Source: Pseudomonas putida (lineage in GTDB: Bacteria; Pseudomonadota; Gammaproteobacteria; Pseudomonadales; Pseudomonadaceae). Taken from it: 64,000 nt of DNA. The stretch spans positions 3,844,001 to 3,908,000 of the forward strand of contig NZ_CP066306.1 in assembly GCF_016406145.1 (NCBI RefSeq), in the 5' to 3' direction. Under the pieces are notes generated by a model that worked only from the letters and a program-made list of their open reading frames with translations, did no database searches and was not told the origin of the DNA. Position 1 is the stretch's first letter. Each line of letters opens with the position of its first letter. The translations under genes were made by a program, and so were the position numbers. Below, piece after piece: positions 7,520-17,425 of the stretch.

Positions 7520-9667
7520 ATGCCTGTTTCAACTCTGATACAAGGCCGTATCGTGTTCCATGGCACGCCTCCCTACCCTCGCCTGTTGCTGCTGACTGCC
7601 CTGCTGGGCAGCCCGGCCGTGGCCGACGACCTGTTCATCGACAACGCCGACCTGCCACAGGTTCTGACCGCCACGCGGCTGAAACAATCCCCGGCCGCCG
7701 TGCCGGGCAGCATGACCGTGCTCGACAGCGAACTGATCCGTGCCAGCGGCGCCCGCGACATCCCCGAACTGCTGCGCCTGGTGCCGGGGATGATGATCGG
7801 CTACGGCGCCGGCAACCAGCCAACCGTCAATTACCACGGCACCAACGTCAACGAAGCCCGGCGCATGCAGGTGCTGATCGACGGCCGCTCGGTGTACCGT
7901 GCGGGCCTGGCCACGGTGGACTGGAGCGACATCCCGGTGGCGCTGGAGGACATCGAACGCATCGAGGTGTTCCGCGGCCCCAACACCGTCAGCTACGGCG
8001 CCAATGCACTGATGGCGGTGGTCAACATTCTCACCCGCAATCCGGCCGACAGCCATGGCACGCGCATGAAGCTGACCCGCGGCCAGGACGGCATCGATGA
8101 CTACTACCTCAGCCACGGTTTCGGTTGGGACGGCGGTGATCTGCGCTTGTCGGTGTCGGGCCAGAAAGATGACGGCTTCGATGAAAACCAGTTCGGCCAG
8201 GATTACCGCGACAGCCGCCGCCTGAACCGCTTCAACCTCAGCGTCAGCCATAACCTCGCGACAAACCAGACCCTGGAATGGCAACTGGCAGCCAAAGAGG
8301 GCAGCAACCAGCGGCCCTACACCTACCAGCCCGTATTCCCCTTCGTTACCGAAAGCGGCAACAACGCCGACGTCAACGCCAAGGACTACGCAGGCTCCGT
8401 GCGCTGGAACATCGACTTCAACCCTGACCACAGCCTGTATGTGCAGGGCTCGGCCCAGCACTTCGACCGCCAGCAGGTCTGGCGCGCCTGCGACGCAGCG
8501 TTGTCGTTCAGCCCGGAACTGACCCGGCTGTGGCAGCTCAACCCGAATTTTGCCGAGCAGGTCGCTCGAGGGGCCAACAATCCGCCCAACAGCAGCAACC
8601 CCGAAGAGCAGGCACTGGTCGATGCCATCAAGGACCAGTGGAACAACCAGGGCGGCAGCAACGTGGTGTGCGGCGATGTCGACCAGAGCACCCGTGAGAC
8701 CCGCTACGACCTGGAAATCCAGGATACCCTGAGCCTGACCGACAACCTGCGCCTGCTCAGCGGCATGAACTATCGTTATGACCGCGCCGACTCGCAGACG
8801 TATTTCGACGGCGGCCTCGACGATCAGACCTGGCGCCTCTTCGGCCAGTTGGAGTGGCGTGCGGACGATCACTGGATCCTGCAGGGCGGCGCGATGTTCG
8901 AAGACTCGCAACTGTCCGGCAGCTCGCTGTCCCCGCGCATGGCAGTCAACTACCTGATCACCCCGCGCCACGGCTTGCGTGCGGTGTATTCCGAGGCAGT
9001 GCGCTCCCCGGACATGTTCGAAAACAACGTCAACTGGAGCTACACGGTCAAGAACCTTACCCCAACTGCGTTCGGCCAGCAGAACGGCGAGTATTTCGTC
9101 AAGACCCGCGGCCCGGGCGACCTCGACCAGGAACGCATGCGTTCTCGCGAGTTGGGCTACAACGGCCAGTTCACTGATATCGACCTGAACATGGATGTGA
9201 AGCTGTTCTATGACGAGATCACCGGAATGATCAGCGAGCCACTCAGGAACAACCAGTACATCGCCAGTAACGCCAACAAGGCCCGATTCAGCGGCAGCGA
9301 GGCACAGCTGGACTGGCGCCCCACCCGGCGCGACCGCCTGCGTTTCACTTATGCCTATGTCGATGCTTGGGCCAGCAACCCCGCCGACAGCGCCAACACC
9401 GCCCGCAACAGTGGCTCGGCCGGCTGGATGCGCGAATGGGGTGATGGCTGGTCCAGTGCACTGTTCTACTACGGCGACGATGCGCTCAACCAGTACCGCT
9501 ACGAGCGCCTCGACCTGCGCCTGGCCAAACGCTTTCGTATCGAGGGCAGCACCCTTGAGCTGGCTGCGTTGTGGCAGCAGCGCCTGGACGACGAGCCGAC
9601 CACCACCCTCCAGAACCGCTATGACAGCCGTCACCGCCTGAGCGTCAGCGCGGAGCTGGAGTTCTGA
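7520..9667 (+). CDS. TonB-dependent outer-membrane receptor
   Basis: The protein has a signal-peptide-like N-terminus (RLLLLTALLGSPAVADD) and a TonB-box-like segment (PQVLTATR) near residue 50. The plug domain includes SGARDIPELLRLVPGM, MQVLIDGRSVY and ERIEVFRGPNTVSYGANA, followed by a beta-barrel ending in a terminal phenylalanine (SAELEF). These are standard marks of energised outer-membrane receptors, and the ligand is unknown. The ATG at 7520 lacks a good ribosome site. An in-frame GTG at 7553 has AAGG nine bases upstream and would give a shorter signal peptide, so either start is possible. The stop overlaps the next gene (TGATGG). Confidence 0.88.
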   Translation: MPVSTLIQGRIVFHGTPPYPRLLLLTALLGSPAVADDLFIDNADLPQVLTATRLKQSPAAVPGSMTVLDSELIRASGARDIPELLRLVPGMMIGYGAGNQPTVNYHGTNVNEARRMQVLIDGRSVYRAGLATVDWSDIPVALEDIERIEVFRGPNTVSYGANALMAVVNILTRNPADSHGTRMKLTRGQDGIDDYYLSHGFGWDGGDLRLSVSGQKDDGFDENQFGQDYRDSRRLNRFNLSVSHNLATNQTLEWQLAAKEGSNQRPYTYQPVFPFVTESGNNADVNAKDYAGSVRWNIDFNPDHSLYVQGSAQHFDRQQVWRACDAALSFSPELTRLWQLNPNFAEQVARGANNPPNSSNPEEQALVDAIKDQWNNQGGSNVVCGDVDQSTRETRYDLEIQDTLSLTDNLRLLSGMNYRYDRADSQTYFDGGLDDQTWRLFGQLEWRADDHWILQGGAMFEDSQLSGSSLSPRMAVNYLITPRHGLRAVYSEAVRSPDMFENNVNWSYTVKNLTPTAFGQQNGEYFVKTRGPGDLDQERMRSRELGYNGQFTDIDLNMDVKLFYDEITGMISEPLRNNQYIASNANKARFSGSEAQLDWRPTRRDRLRFTYAYVDAWASNPADSANTARNSGSAGWMREWGDGWSSALFYYGDDALNQYRYERLDLRLAKRFRIEGSTLELAALWQQRLDDEPTTTLQNRYDSRHRLSVSAELEF

Positions 9668-10557
9668 TGGCCCGCCTGCTGCGCCTGCTGGTGTTCTGCC
9701 TATGGCCATTGGGTTCGCTGTCCGCCAGCGAAATCCTGTTGGTCGGTGGCGAGGAACAGCCCGGCATCCGTAGCTTTGTCGCGGCCCTCGAAAGCCGCCG
9801 CAACCAAGACCAGGTACGGTTTCAGACCGTTGCCGAACTGCCGCGCCCAGGCAAGCTCAAGGCCGACCTGCGCCTGGTGCTGCTTGACAGCGCCGCACTG
9901 GAGTGGCGCCTGGCCGAAAGCAAAGGGCCGGCGGCCCTGGCCATGCGCATCAGCCGCGTGCAGGCCGAGCAGCGCCTGGGAAAGTCGCGACCGGCGTACC
10001 TGACGCTGCTGTGGAGTGACCCGCCCCTGGCTCGCCAGTTGCGCCTGGCCCGCTACCTGTTGCCGCAGGCCCAACGCATCGGCGTGCTGTACGCAGAACA
10101 CAGCCATTTTCTGCTTGACGAACTACGCCAGGCGGCCCGGCCACTGGGGCTGGAAATTGTCGCCCAGCAATGGCCGGACCAGCGCGACAGCCGGCCGCTG
10201 CTGGATCTGTTGGGCAATAGCGACGTGCTACTGGGCCTGGAAGACCCCGACCTTTACAACTCCAAGACCGCCAAGAACCTGCTGCTAAGCAGCTACGGCC
10301 GGCAGATGGCGTTGATCGGCCCGAACGCCGGTTTCGTCCGCGCCGGTGCTCTGGCCAGTACCTACAGCGACCAAGAGGACTGGCTGGCGGTGCTCGACCA
10401 ACTGCTCGACCGCCCGCCAGCGCAATGGCCGCGCAGCCTGTACCCCGCACGTTTCGGGGTCAGCGGCAACCAGCAGGTGGCTCGCGCCCTGGGCCTTGAA
10501 CCGATTGATCCGAACGCCACTGCCAAGGTTTTGGCTGAAGGAGAACCCACCCCATGA
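9667..10557 (+). CDS. Periplasmic ABC-substrate-binding-like protein
   Basis: This 296-residue protein starts [22 protein letters not shown], a clear signal peptide. The rest has alternating beta/alpha segments ([47 protein letters not shown]) resembling uncharacterised ABC-type periplasmic binding proteins of the PF04392-like group. No permease or ATPase gene is adjacent. Instead it sits between the TonB receptor and a histidine kinase, overlapping both, which suggests it senses or delivers ligand to the kinase. That role is inference. Confidence 0.7.
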   Translation: MARLLRLLVFCLWPLGSLSASEILLVGGEEQPGIRSFVAALESRRNQDQVRFQTVAELPRPGKLKADLRLVLLDSAALEWRLAESKGPAALAMRISRVQAEQRLGKSRPAYLTLLWSDPPLARQLRLARYLLPQAQRIGVLYAEHSHFLLDELRQAARPLGLEIVAQQWPDQRDSRPLLDLLGNSDVLLGLEDPDLYNSKTAKNLLLSSYGRQMALIGPNAGFVRAGALASTYSDQEDWLAVLDQLLDRPPAQWPRSLYPARFGVSGNQQVARALGLEPIDPNATAKVLAEGEPTP

Positions 10558-12485
10558 CTAGACGCCTGAGCTGGGATATCCACACCCGTACGCAGATCAT
10601 AAGCCTAGGCCCTGCGCTGCTGCTGACATTGCTGCTGATCAGCTTCTTCACCTTCGTGCGCATCCAGGACTTGCGCCAGGAGCTCAACCATACCGGTCAG
10701 TTGATCGCCAATCAGTTGGCTCCAGCGTCCGAGTACGGTGTGATCTCGGGCAACAACGAAGTGCTCGAAGGCCTGATGCGCGCCACCCTGAGCATCCCCC
10801 ACGTGCGCTTTCTGGAAGTGCAGGACAGCCGCAACCACATCCTGGTGTACGTCGAGCAGTCAGACGAGAGCGCTAACCGGGCACAACGCGTAGAGGTGTT
10901 CCAGGCGCCGATCCGGCTTCAGCAAATCCGCCTGGACAACGACTTCCTGCAGCAGGGCAAAGCGCCGTCGCCGGCAATCGGGGACGATTATCTGGGGCGG
11001 GTGATCGTCGGCATGTCGGACGACGCCTTCAGCCAGCGCCAACAGGAGATCGTTATCAAGGCTGGCATCCTGGCGCTGTTCGCCCTGTTGTTCACCTTCC
11101 TGCTCGCACGCCGCCTGGCCATGAGCCTCGCAAAGCCGATCAGCGACATGGGCCATGCCGTCAAGGCCATCCAGCAAGGTGACTACAACACCCCGCTGCC
11201 GGTGGTCGACGACAGCGAGCTGGGCCACCTGGCACGCCACATCAACAACCTGGCCAGCGCACTGGAACAGGCCAGCGCCGAACAGAAACAGGCCATTGCC
11301 CAGTTGATTCAGGCCCGCGAGGAAGCCGAGCAGGCCAACGGCGCCAAATCGGAATTCCTGGCGATGATGAGCCACGAGTTGCGTACTCCCATGAACGGCG
11401 TGCTGGGCATGCTGCAACTGCTCGAAACCACCCAGTTGACCAGCGAGCAAGCCGAATACACGGCTGTGGCCAGCGAATCCACCGGGCACTTGCTCAAGGT
11501 GATCAACGACATTCTCGATTTCTCGCGGATCGAACGCACCACACTGCAACTGGAGCATATCGACTTCAATCTCGGCGAGCTGATCGCCAGCAGCGTGCAG
11601 TCCTTCCAGCACAGCGCACAGCAACGAGGCCTGGATCTGCAGCTGCAATTACCGACCCAGAGCGAGCGGCTGCAGGTGGTGGGCGACCCGACACGCATCC
11701 GCCAAATCCTCCTCAACCTGGTCGGCAATGCCCTGAAGTTCACTGAACGCGGCCAGGTGCAGGTCGAGGCTCGGTGGCAGGCGCTCGATCGTCAGACCTT
11801 GTGGTTCACGTGCAGCGTGCGCGACACAGGTATCGGCATCGACAGCGAACGCCTGGAAATGATGTTCGTCGCCTTCCAGCAGGCCGACAGCTCGATTTCA
11901 CGGCGCTATGGCGGTACTGGCCTGGGGCTGTCCATCGCTCGTACCCTTGCTGAACGCATGGGCGGCAAGCTGCGTGGCGAAAGCCACGAAGGGCTGGGTT
12001 CGACCTTCACCCTGGAAATGCCGCTCGCCCTGGCCAGCCCTGCGTCTGCGACATTGCCCGGCGCGCTGGCGGCTCACACACCGCTCGCCGAAGGCGAACG
12101 GATCCTTTTGGTGGAGGACAACCCGGTCAATCAGAGCGTTATCGAAGCCATGTTGCGCAGCCTGGGGCTGGAAGTCAGCGTGGCCCATGACGGCATCCAG
12201 GCCGTTGAAAAGGTCAGCCAGCAGCACTTTGCGGCCATACTGATGGACTGCCGCCTGCCACAGGTCGATGGTTATGAAGCCACACGACGCATACGCCTGC
12301 TGCCCAACGGCGGCAAGCTACCGATCATCGCCTTGACCGCCAACGCCCTGCAGGGTGATCGGGAACGCTGCATGGCCGCCGGCATGGACGATTACCTGAG
12401 CAAACCGTTGCGCCGCACTGACCTGCAGCAGGTGTTACAACGCTGGCTGCCCGGCCGGACAGTCGCGACTGGCGATAAATGCTAA
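10554..12485 (+). CDS. Hybrid sensor histidine kinase with C-terminal receiver
   Basis: The 643-residue protein has two transmembrane helices (about residues 15-35 and 168-186) flanking a periplasmic sensor region of about 130 residues. A HAMP linker, a HisKA domain with [19 protein letters not shown] (phospho-accepting His274), an HATPase_c domain ([24 protein letters not shown]) and a receiver domain ([10 protein letters not shown], phospho-accepting Asp565 in [13 protein letters not shown]) follow. No phosphotransfer domain or output regulator is present, so it must signal to a partner elsewhere. Its start overlaps the binding-protein stop (ATGA). Confidence 0.92.
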   Translation: MTRRLSWDIHTRTQIISLGPALLLTLLLISFFTFVRIQDLRQELNHTGQLIANQLAPASEYGVISGNNEVLEGLMRATLSIPHVRFLEVQDSRNHILVYVEQSDESANRAQRVEVFQAPIRLQQIRLDNDFLQQGKAPSPAIGDDYLGRVIVGMSDDAFSQRQQEIVIKAGILALFALLFTFLLARRLAMSLAKPISDMGHAVKAIQQGDYNTPLPVVDDSELGHLARHINNLASALEQASAEQKQAIAQLIQAREEAEQANGAKSEFLAMMSHELRTPMNGVLGMLQLLETTQLTSEQAEYTAVASESTGHLLKVINDILDFSRIERTTLQLEHIDFNLGELIASSVQSFQHSAQQRGLDLQLQLPTQSERLQVVGDPTRIRQILLNLVGNALKFTERGQVQVEARWQALDRQTLWFTCSVRDTGIGIDSERLEMMFVAFQQADSSISRRYGGTGLGLSIARTLAERMGGKLRGESHEGLGSTFTLEMPLALASPASATLPGALAAHTPLAEGERILLVEDNPVNQSVIEAMLRSLGLEVSVAHDGIQAVEKVSQQHFAAILMDCRLPQVDGYEATRRIRLLPNGGKLPIIALTANALQGDRERCMAAGMDDYLSKPLRRTDLQQVLQRWLPGRTVATGDKC

Positions 12486-12546
12486 AGTGCGGCAGTCTTA
12501 AGGACTGGACAGGACCGTCATCGGCCCTGAAAATAGACGTTTCAGT

Positions 12547-12576
12547 GCACACCTGTACTTCTTTCGCCAGGTGCGC
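12547..12576 (+). other. Hairpin in the fabA leader
   Basis: Between the kinase stop and fabA there are 201 bases. They include a stem formed by CACCTG (12550-12555) and CAGGTG (12568-12573), extendable by two more pairs. No T-tract follows. It may be a leader structure or part of an operator for fatty-acid regulators; nothing more can be shown. Confidence 0.3.
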
Positions 12577-12686
12577 TGTGACTTTCACTACAACGCAATA
12601 GTCTACCTGTAGGCTGCCGCCCGGACTGATGCCGGGTTGGCCGGGAAGATTCATCCCCTGCCACAGGGGGTTATTGAGGAGCTCGC

Positions 12687-13202
12687 ATGACCAAACAACA
12701 CGCCTTTACTCGGGAAGACCTGCTGCGCTGCAGTCGCGGTGAGCTGTTCGGCCCAGGTAATGCGCAACTGCCCGCGCCGAACATGCTGATGGTCGATCGC
12801 ATCACCCATATCAGCGAAGAAGGCGGCAAGTACGGCAAAGGTGAATTGGTCGCCGAGCTGGATATCACCCCGGACCTGTGGTTCTTCGCCTGCCATTTCG
12901 AAGGCGACCCGGTAATGCCCGGCTGCCTGGGCCTTGACGCCATGTGGCAGCTGGTTGGTTTCTTCCTGGGCTGGCAGGGCCTTCCAGGCCGTGGCCGCGC
13001 CCTGGGCTCGGGTGAAGTGAAATTCTTTGGTCAGGTATTGCCCACCGCCAAGAAAGTCACCTACAACATTCACATCAAGCGCGTCCTGAAGGGCAAGCTG
13101 AACATGGCCATCGCCGATGGCTCGGTCAGCGTTGACGGCCGCGAGATCTACACTGCCGAAGCCCTGCGGGTCGGCGTGTTCACCTCCACTGACAATTTCT
13201 AA
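12687..13202 (+). CDS. fabA: 3-hydroxydecanoyl-ACP dehydratase/isomerase FabA
   Basis: The 171-residue protein contains [21 protein letters not shown], whose first part holds catalytic His70 and whose end holds Asp84, exactly as in the well-studied enzyme. FabA dehydrates 3-hydroxydecanoyl-ACP and isomerises the trans-2 product to cis-3-decenoyl-ACP, the branch point to unsaturated fatty acids. A GAGGA ribosome site precedes the ATG. fabB follows after 11 bases, giving the classical fabAB operon. Confidence 0.98.
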   Translation: MTKQHAFTREDLLRCSRGELFGPGNAQLPAPNMLMVDRITHISEEGGKYGKGELVAELDITPDLWFFACHFEGDPVMPGCLGLDAMWQLVGFFLGWQGLPGRGRALGSGEVKFFGQVLPTAKKVTYNIHIKRVLKGKLNMAIADGSVSVDGREIYTAEALRVGVFTSTDNF

Positions 13203-13213
13203 GGGTTATTCGC

Positions 13214-14434
13214 ATGCGCCGCGTCGTTATCACTGGTCTGGGCATCGTATCGTGCCTGGGCAATGACAAAGCTACCGTCACCGAAAACCTGCGCAACAGC
13301 CGTCCGGGTATCCGTTACAACCCGGAATACAAGGAACAGGGGCTGCGTAGCCAGGTTTCCGGCTCCATCGACCTCAACCTCGAAGAACTGATCGACCGCA
13401 AGGTCTACCGCTTCGTTGGTCACGCTGCGGCATACGCCTACCTGGCGATGCAGGACGCGATCAAGGACGCCGGCCTGACCGAAGAGCAGGTTTCCAACCC
13501 GCGTACCGGCCTGGTAGCTGGCTCCGGCGGCGCCTCGACCCTGAACCAGATGGAAGCTCTGGACACCCTGCGTGAAAAAGGCGTCAAGCGTGTCGGCCCG
13601 TACCGCGTCACCCGCACCATGGGCAGCACCGTCTCGGCTTGCCTGGCCACCCCGTTCAAGATCAAGGGCCTGAACTACTCGATCTCGTCGGCCTGCGCCA
13701 CCTCGGCACACTGCATCGGCACCGCACTGGAGCAGATCCAGTGGGGCAAACAGGACATCGTCTTCGCCGGTGGCGGTGAAGAAGAGCACTGGAGCCAGTC
13801 GTTCCTGTTCGATGCCATGGGCGCCTTGTCGACCAAGCGCAACGATACTCCGGAACTGGCTTCGCGCGCTTACGACGCCGACCGTGATGGCTTCGTCATC
13901 GCTGGCGGCGGCGGCATGGTAGTGGTCGAGGAACTGGAACACGCCCTCGCCCGTGGCGCCAAGATCTACGCCGAAATCGTCGGCTACGGCGCTACGTCCG
14001 ACGGCTACGACATGGTTGCCCCAAGCGGCGAAGGTGCCATTCGCTGCATGCAGCAAGCACTGGCCACTGTCGACACCCCGATCGACTACCTGAACACCCA
14101 CGGCACCTCGACTCCAGTCGGCGACGTTGCCGAAATCAAAGGTGTTCGCGCCGTGTTCGGCGACAAGGCACCGAAGATCAGCTCGACCAAGAGCCTGTCG
14201 GGCCACTCGCTGGGTGCTGCTGGCGTCCACGAGGCGATCTACTGCCTGCTGATGATGGAGAACAACTTCATCGCCGGCTCCGCCAACATCGACGAACTGG
14301 ACCCGGAAGTCGCTGACCTGCCGATCCTGCGCAAAACCGAAGAAAACGCCAAGATCGATACGGTCATGAGCAACAGCTTCGGCTTTGGCGGCACCAACGC
14401 CACCCTGGTGCTCAAGCGCTGGACTGGCAAGTAA
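13214..14434 (+). CDS. fabB: 3-oxoacyl-ACP synthase I FabB
   Basis: The 406-residue condensing enzyme has the active-site cysteine in [10 protein letters not shown] (Cys161) and the two histidines in [11 protein letters not shown] (His296) and SGHSLGAAG (His331). FabB elongates the cis-3-decenoyl-ACP made by FabA, committing it to unsaturated fatty acid synthesis in the cytoplasm. An AAGGG ribosome site precedes the ATG. It is cotranscribed with fabA, and a strong terminator follows. Confidence 0.98.
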   Translation: MRRVVITGLGIVSCLGNDKATVTENLRNSRPGIRYNPEYKEQGLRSQVSGSIDLNLEELIDRKVYRFVGHAAAYAYLAMQDAIKDAGLTEEQVSNPRTGLVAGSGGASTLNQMEALDTLREKGVKRVGPYRVTRTMGSTVSACLATPFKIKGLNYSISSACATSAHCIGTALEQIQWGKQDIVFAGGGEEEHWSQSFLFDAMGALSTKRNDTPELASRAYDADRDGFVIAGGGGMVVVEELEHALARGAKIYAEIVGYGATSDGYDMVAPSGEGAIRCMQQALATVDTPIDYLNTHGTSTPVGDVAEIKGVRAVFGDKAPKISSTKSLSGHSLGAAGVHEAIYCLLMMENNFIAGSANIDELDPEVADLPILRKTEENAKIDTVMSNSFGFGGTNATLVLKRWTGK

Positions 14435-14453
14435 TGCCTTGATGCGGTAAATG

Positions 14454-14484
14454 AAAACGCCCCGACTGGTTCGGGGCGTTTTCT
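14454..14484 (+). terminator. Rho-independent terminator after fabB
   Basis: A GC-rich stem (AACGCCCCGA, CTGG loop, TTCGGGGCGTT) is followed by TTTTCTTTT, ending the fabAB transcript. Confidence 0.9.
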
Positions 14485-14524
14485 TTTGTGTTTGCCTGTG
14501 CCGCGTAAAGTTCCGGGCAGACCG

Positions 14525-15529
14525 TCAGCGAGCCTTGGGCAAGACCGCCAGGAAGTTGTCCCGCGCCACCTGCTTGGCCACCCCCTCCGGCAAAGCATCC
14601 AGAAACGGCTTGAAGCCGTGCATCTGCTCCCCTACGCTGCCAAACTTGCCCACCACATCAGACCCAAGCATGAACCGCTGCGGGAAGCGCTCGACCAGCG
14701 CCAGCCACTCCTTGCGCGGCATACCTTTGTCATCCAGCAGGTAGGGCTTGAGCACAGTCCACGACAAGTCGATGTAAAGGTTCGGGTAGTCGTTGAGCAA
14801 GCGCGTCAGCACCGGCAATAAAAAATCCATCTGCATCTGATGCCGATGAATCTCCATGCTCGTGCCCGCATGCGCCCAGATGAAACGGGTATGCGGATGA
14901 TTGCGCAGCGGTTCCTCGATCTCGGCCAGGTAAAGCGGGTTGCGCTCACGCTTGGAGGTAATGTTCGAATGCAGCAGCACCGGCATGTCGCGTTCGGCTG
15001 CCAGGTGATAGATACGGGTCATGGCCTCGTTGTTGGCGCGCGGCGTATCACCGCTGGTGAGCGCAGTAAGGTCATCGTGCCGGGTAAAGACCTCACCTAT
15101 GCCCTGCCAGAGACCAGGATAGAGATCGAGCATCCGTTCGATATGGCTGACTGCATTCTTGTCTACCGGATTGAAACCGGTCAGGAAAGGATGAAAACGC
15201 TTGCGCTGCTCTGCCGGCAGCTTCTGCAGCGCCGCCGCCACGTAGGTATCAGTGGCGCTGTACCAGTAGGCGTCGGCATCGTCGCCGGCGTAATAGCGCG
15301 GCCGCTTGGGCTCATCCTCGTGCCATTTCTTGGCCACCGGAATGCCAGAAATCATCGAGTGATCGACACCCGCTTCATCCATGGCCTTGACTAGGGCAGT
15401 CATACCCTCGGTCTCTTGAAAGAAGTCCACATAGTGCAGGTGGGCGTCACTGAGGCGATAATCACGCGCCTGTGCCGCCTGGCACAACGTTGTGCACAAC
15501 AGCAGGCAGGCCAGCGCTCTGGCGATCAT
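14525..15529 (-). CDS. Secreted amidohydrolase (amidohydrolase_2 type)
   Basis: From the ATG at 15529 the protein is 334 residues, beginning MIARALACLLLCTTLCQAAQA, a signal peptide. The mature part starts YRLSDAHLHYVDF, with a metal-binding His-x-His near residue 32. It continues with PVLLHSNITS, FIWAHAGTSMEIHR and FMLGSDVVGKFG, the barrel metal and catalytic motifs of amidohydrolase-related enzymes. It is probably periplasmic, with unknown substrate. AGAAGG lies 9 bases before this ATG, favouring it over an ATG at 15538 and over a much longer upstream frame. Confidence 0.8.
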   Translation of the reverse strand: MIARALACLLLCTTLCQAAQARDYRLSDAHLHYVDFFQETEGMTALVKAMDEAGVDHSMISGIPVAKKWHEDEPKRPRYYAGDDADAYWYSATDTYVAAALQKLPAEQRKRFHPFLTGFNPVDKNAVSHIERMLDLYPGLWQGIGEVFTRHDDLTALTSGDTPRANNEAMTRIYHLAAERDMPVLLHSNITSKRERNPLYLAEIEEPLRNHPHTRFIWAHAGTSMEIHRHQMQMDFLLPVLTRLLNDYPNLYIDLSWTVLKPYLLDDKGMPRKEWLALVERFPQRFMLGSDVVGKFGSVGEQMHGFKPFLDALPEGVAKQVARDNFLAVLPKAR

Positions 15530-15643
15530 GGGCAGCATCCTTCTCTGTGTATGAACAGAGTAGACCTGGCGGCCAAGCCAGCGGTTCAGCCGTGCACTGC
15601 AAACCGCTATGCTGATGCTATTTTCCCCCGCCTGGAGCACAGC

Positions 15644-16507
15644 ATGAGCAGCCCATTGGTGATCCGCCCGCGTGCCGAGTCGGTCGAGGGCCAACCGATC
15701 CTGCGCCCACTGCCGTCGGCGCAGTGCCGCAGCGTCGGCCCGTTCGTGTTCTTCGACCACATGCTCGAAACCGACTATGCGCCGGGCCATGGCATGGATA
15801 TTCGCCAGCACCCGCATATCGGCCTGTCGACCCTGACCTACCTGTTCGAAGGCGCAATCCTGCACAAGGACAGCCTGGGCTCGAATCAGCGCGTGTTGCC
15901 TGGCGATGTGAGCTGGATGACGGCCGGCAGCGGCGTGGCGCATGTCGAACGCACCCCGGCCGATGCGTTGGCGCACGGTTCGCGCCTGCATGGGCTGCAG
16001 GTGTGGCTGGCGTCGCCCCGCGCGCTCGAGCAAGGCGCACCGAGCTATAGCCATCACGCCGCGGCCAGCCTACCAGTGAGCGATAACCTGGGGGTACGCA
16101 TCTGCATGATTGCCGGTAGCGGTTTCTGCCTGGAATCGCCGGTACCAGTCCTCTCCCCTACCCTTTACGCGCATGTGCAGATGCAATCGGCGACCACGCT
16201 GGTGGTACCTGATGAGCATGCGCAACGGGCGCTCTATCTGCTCGACGGCGAGCTGATGCTGAATGATGAGGAAGTCGAGGCGTGCAGCTTGGTGGTGCTG
16301 CCTGAGGGCGAAGAGATTGCCTTGTATGCCGAGGGTGAATGCGAATTGGTATTGATCGGCGGCGAGCGGCTGGATGGGCCGCGGCGGATGAACTGGAATT
16401 TTGTGGCCAGTGACCCGCAACTGATCGAACACGCCCGGGCGAAATGGGCTGCCGGCGATTGGCCGGTGGTGCCGGGGGAGACTTCGCGGATCGAGCTACC
16501 GCGTTAA
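15644..16507 (+). CDS. Pirin family protein
   Basis: The 287-residue protein starts MSSPLVIRPRAESVEGQP. It carries the pirin N-terminal cupin with GPFVFFDHM, HPHIGLSTLTYLFEG and GSGVAHVE, including metal-binding histidines around residues 55-60 and 102, followed by a C-terminal cupin domain. Pirins are metal-dependent cytoplasmic cupins; some have quercetinase activity and others modulate enzymes or transcription. A TGGAG site precedes the ATG. It is divergent from the amidohydrolase. Confidence 0.88.
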   Translation: MSSPLVIRPRAESVEGQPILRPLPSAQCRSVGPFVFFDHMLETDYAPGHGMDIRQHPHIGLSTLTYLFEGAILHKDSLGSNQRVLPGDVSWMTAGSGVAHVERTPADALAHGSRLHGLQVWLASPRALEQGAPSYSHHAAASLPVSDNLGVRICMIAGSGFCLESPVPVLSPTLYAHVQMQSATTLVVPDEHAQRALYLLDGELMLNDEEVEACSLVVLPEGEEIALYAEGECELVLIGGERLDGPRRMNWNFVASDPQLIEHARAKWAAGDWPVVPGETSRIELPR

Positions 16508-16509
16508 AG

Positions 16510-16625
16510 TGGGGCCGCTTTGCGGCCCATCGCCGGCAAGCCGGCTCCCACCGGGACCGCGCCGCTCTCGGAGGCAACACCTCAAGTGGGAGCTGGCTTG
16601 CCAGCGATGGGCTGCGTAGCAGCCC
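16510..16625. repeat. Paired REP elements in inverted orientation
   Basis: The segment contains CATCGCCGGCAAGCCGGCTC (about 16529-16548) with CCAC after it. After about 35 bases comes the inverted counterpart GTGGGAGCTGGCTTGCCAGC followed by GATGGGC (about 16588-16614). Outer arms GGGGCCGCTTTGCGGCCC and GGGCTGCGTAGCAGCCCC flank the pair. This is the common P. putida-group repetitive extragenic palindrome pair, here between two convergent genes. Confidence 0.88.
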
Positions 16626-16635
16626 CAATGCACCG

Positions 16636-17361
16636 TCAGCGCTGGAACACTTCGGTGAGCAAATTGTGCATCGAACGGAACGCCCGCTCTGAGGTACGGC
16701 GGTCATACTGCATCTTGCCCGGCACATTGGCACCCGGGTCAGTGAACGAGTGCACCGCGCCGCCATAGCTCAGCAGCTGCCAATCCACCTTGGCCGCATT
16801 CATCTCTTCCTCGAACGCCGGCAGTTGCTCCCTCGGCACCAGCGGGTCGGATGCGCCGTGCAGCACCAGCACCGAGCCCTTGATGTGCTTGGCATCTTCA
16901 GGGTTCGGGGTATCCAGCGTGCCATGGAACGACACCGCAGCCTTCAGGTCTGCACCGGTACGGGCCAGCTCCAGGGCGCAGCAGCCGCCAAAGCAGAAGC
17001 CGAAGGTTGCTACCTTGCCAGGCTCCAGTAACGCCTTCGACTGCGCCAGCAGCTGCGCCAACGCCTCCTTCATGCGCTTGCGCAATTCGCCACGGTCATT
17101 CTTCAACGGCATCATCGCCGCCCCGGCTTCGTCAGCATTGGACGGACGCACCGATTGCCCGTACAGGTCGGCAATCAGCACCACATAGCCTTTTTCGGCC
17201 ACTTCCTTGGCGATGCGCTCGGCACCTTCGCCAATGCCCATCCAGTTCGGCGCCATCACCAGGCCCGGTCGCCCCAGCGCACCTGGCTCATACACCAGAC
17301 GGCTTTCATAGGCCTTGCCGGACAGGTGATAAACCAGCGATTCGACGATTACCTTGCTCAT
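16636..17361 (-). CDS. Dienelactone hydrolase family protein
   Basis: From the ATG at 17361, preceded by AAGGAG, the protein is 241 residues. It has the dienelactone hydrolase fold: NWMGIGEGAERIAKEVAEKG early, GFCFGGCCALELA with the catalytic cysteine near residue 124, and GGAVHSFTDP with the catalytic histidine near the C-terminus. It is probably a soluble carboxymethylenebutenolidase-like hydrolase. No chlorocatechol genes are nearby, so the physiological substrate is unknown. Confidence 0.87.
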   Translation of the reverse strand: MSKVIVESLVYHLSGKAYESRLVYEPGALGRPGLVMAPNWMGIGEGAERIAKEVAEKGYVVLIADLYGQSVRPSNADEAGAAMMPLKNDRGELRKRMKEALAQLLAQSKALLEPGKVATFGFCFGGCCALELARTGADLKAAVSFHGTLDTPNPEDAKHIKGSVLVLHGASDPLVPREQLPAFEEEMNAAKVDWQLLSYGGAVHSFTDPGANVPGKMQYDRRTSERAFRSMHNLLTEVFQR

Positions 17362-17387
17362 CAAGCACTCCTTGGGCATTCACCATT

Positions 17388-17412
17388 AAAAAAGCCCGCC
17401 GAAGCGGGCTTA
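17388..17412 (-). terminator. Rho-independent terminator after htpG
   Basis: On the minus strand a stem AAGCCCGC, loop TTCG, GCGGGCTT runs into TTTTTTAATGG. It lies 14 bases beyond the htpG stop. Confidence 0.88.
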
Positions 17413-17425
17413 TCGATGCATCAAC

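Noticed and set aside
7529-9709. A 726-codon frame on the minus strand
   Set aside because: Fully antisense to the TonB receptor, with shadow composition and no recognisable motif or ribosome site.
15530-16057. Long N-terminal extension of the amidohydrolase frame
   Set aside because: It runs antisense through the pirin gene, and the signal peptide starts only at 15529.
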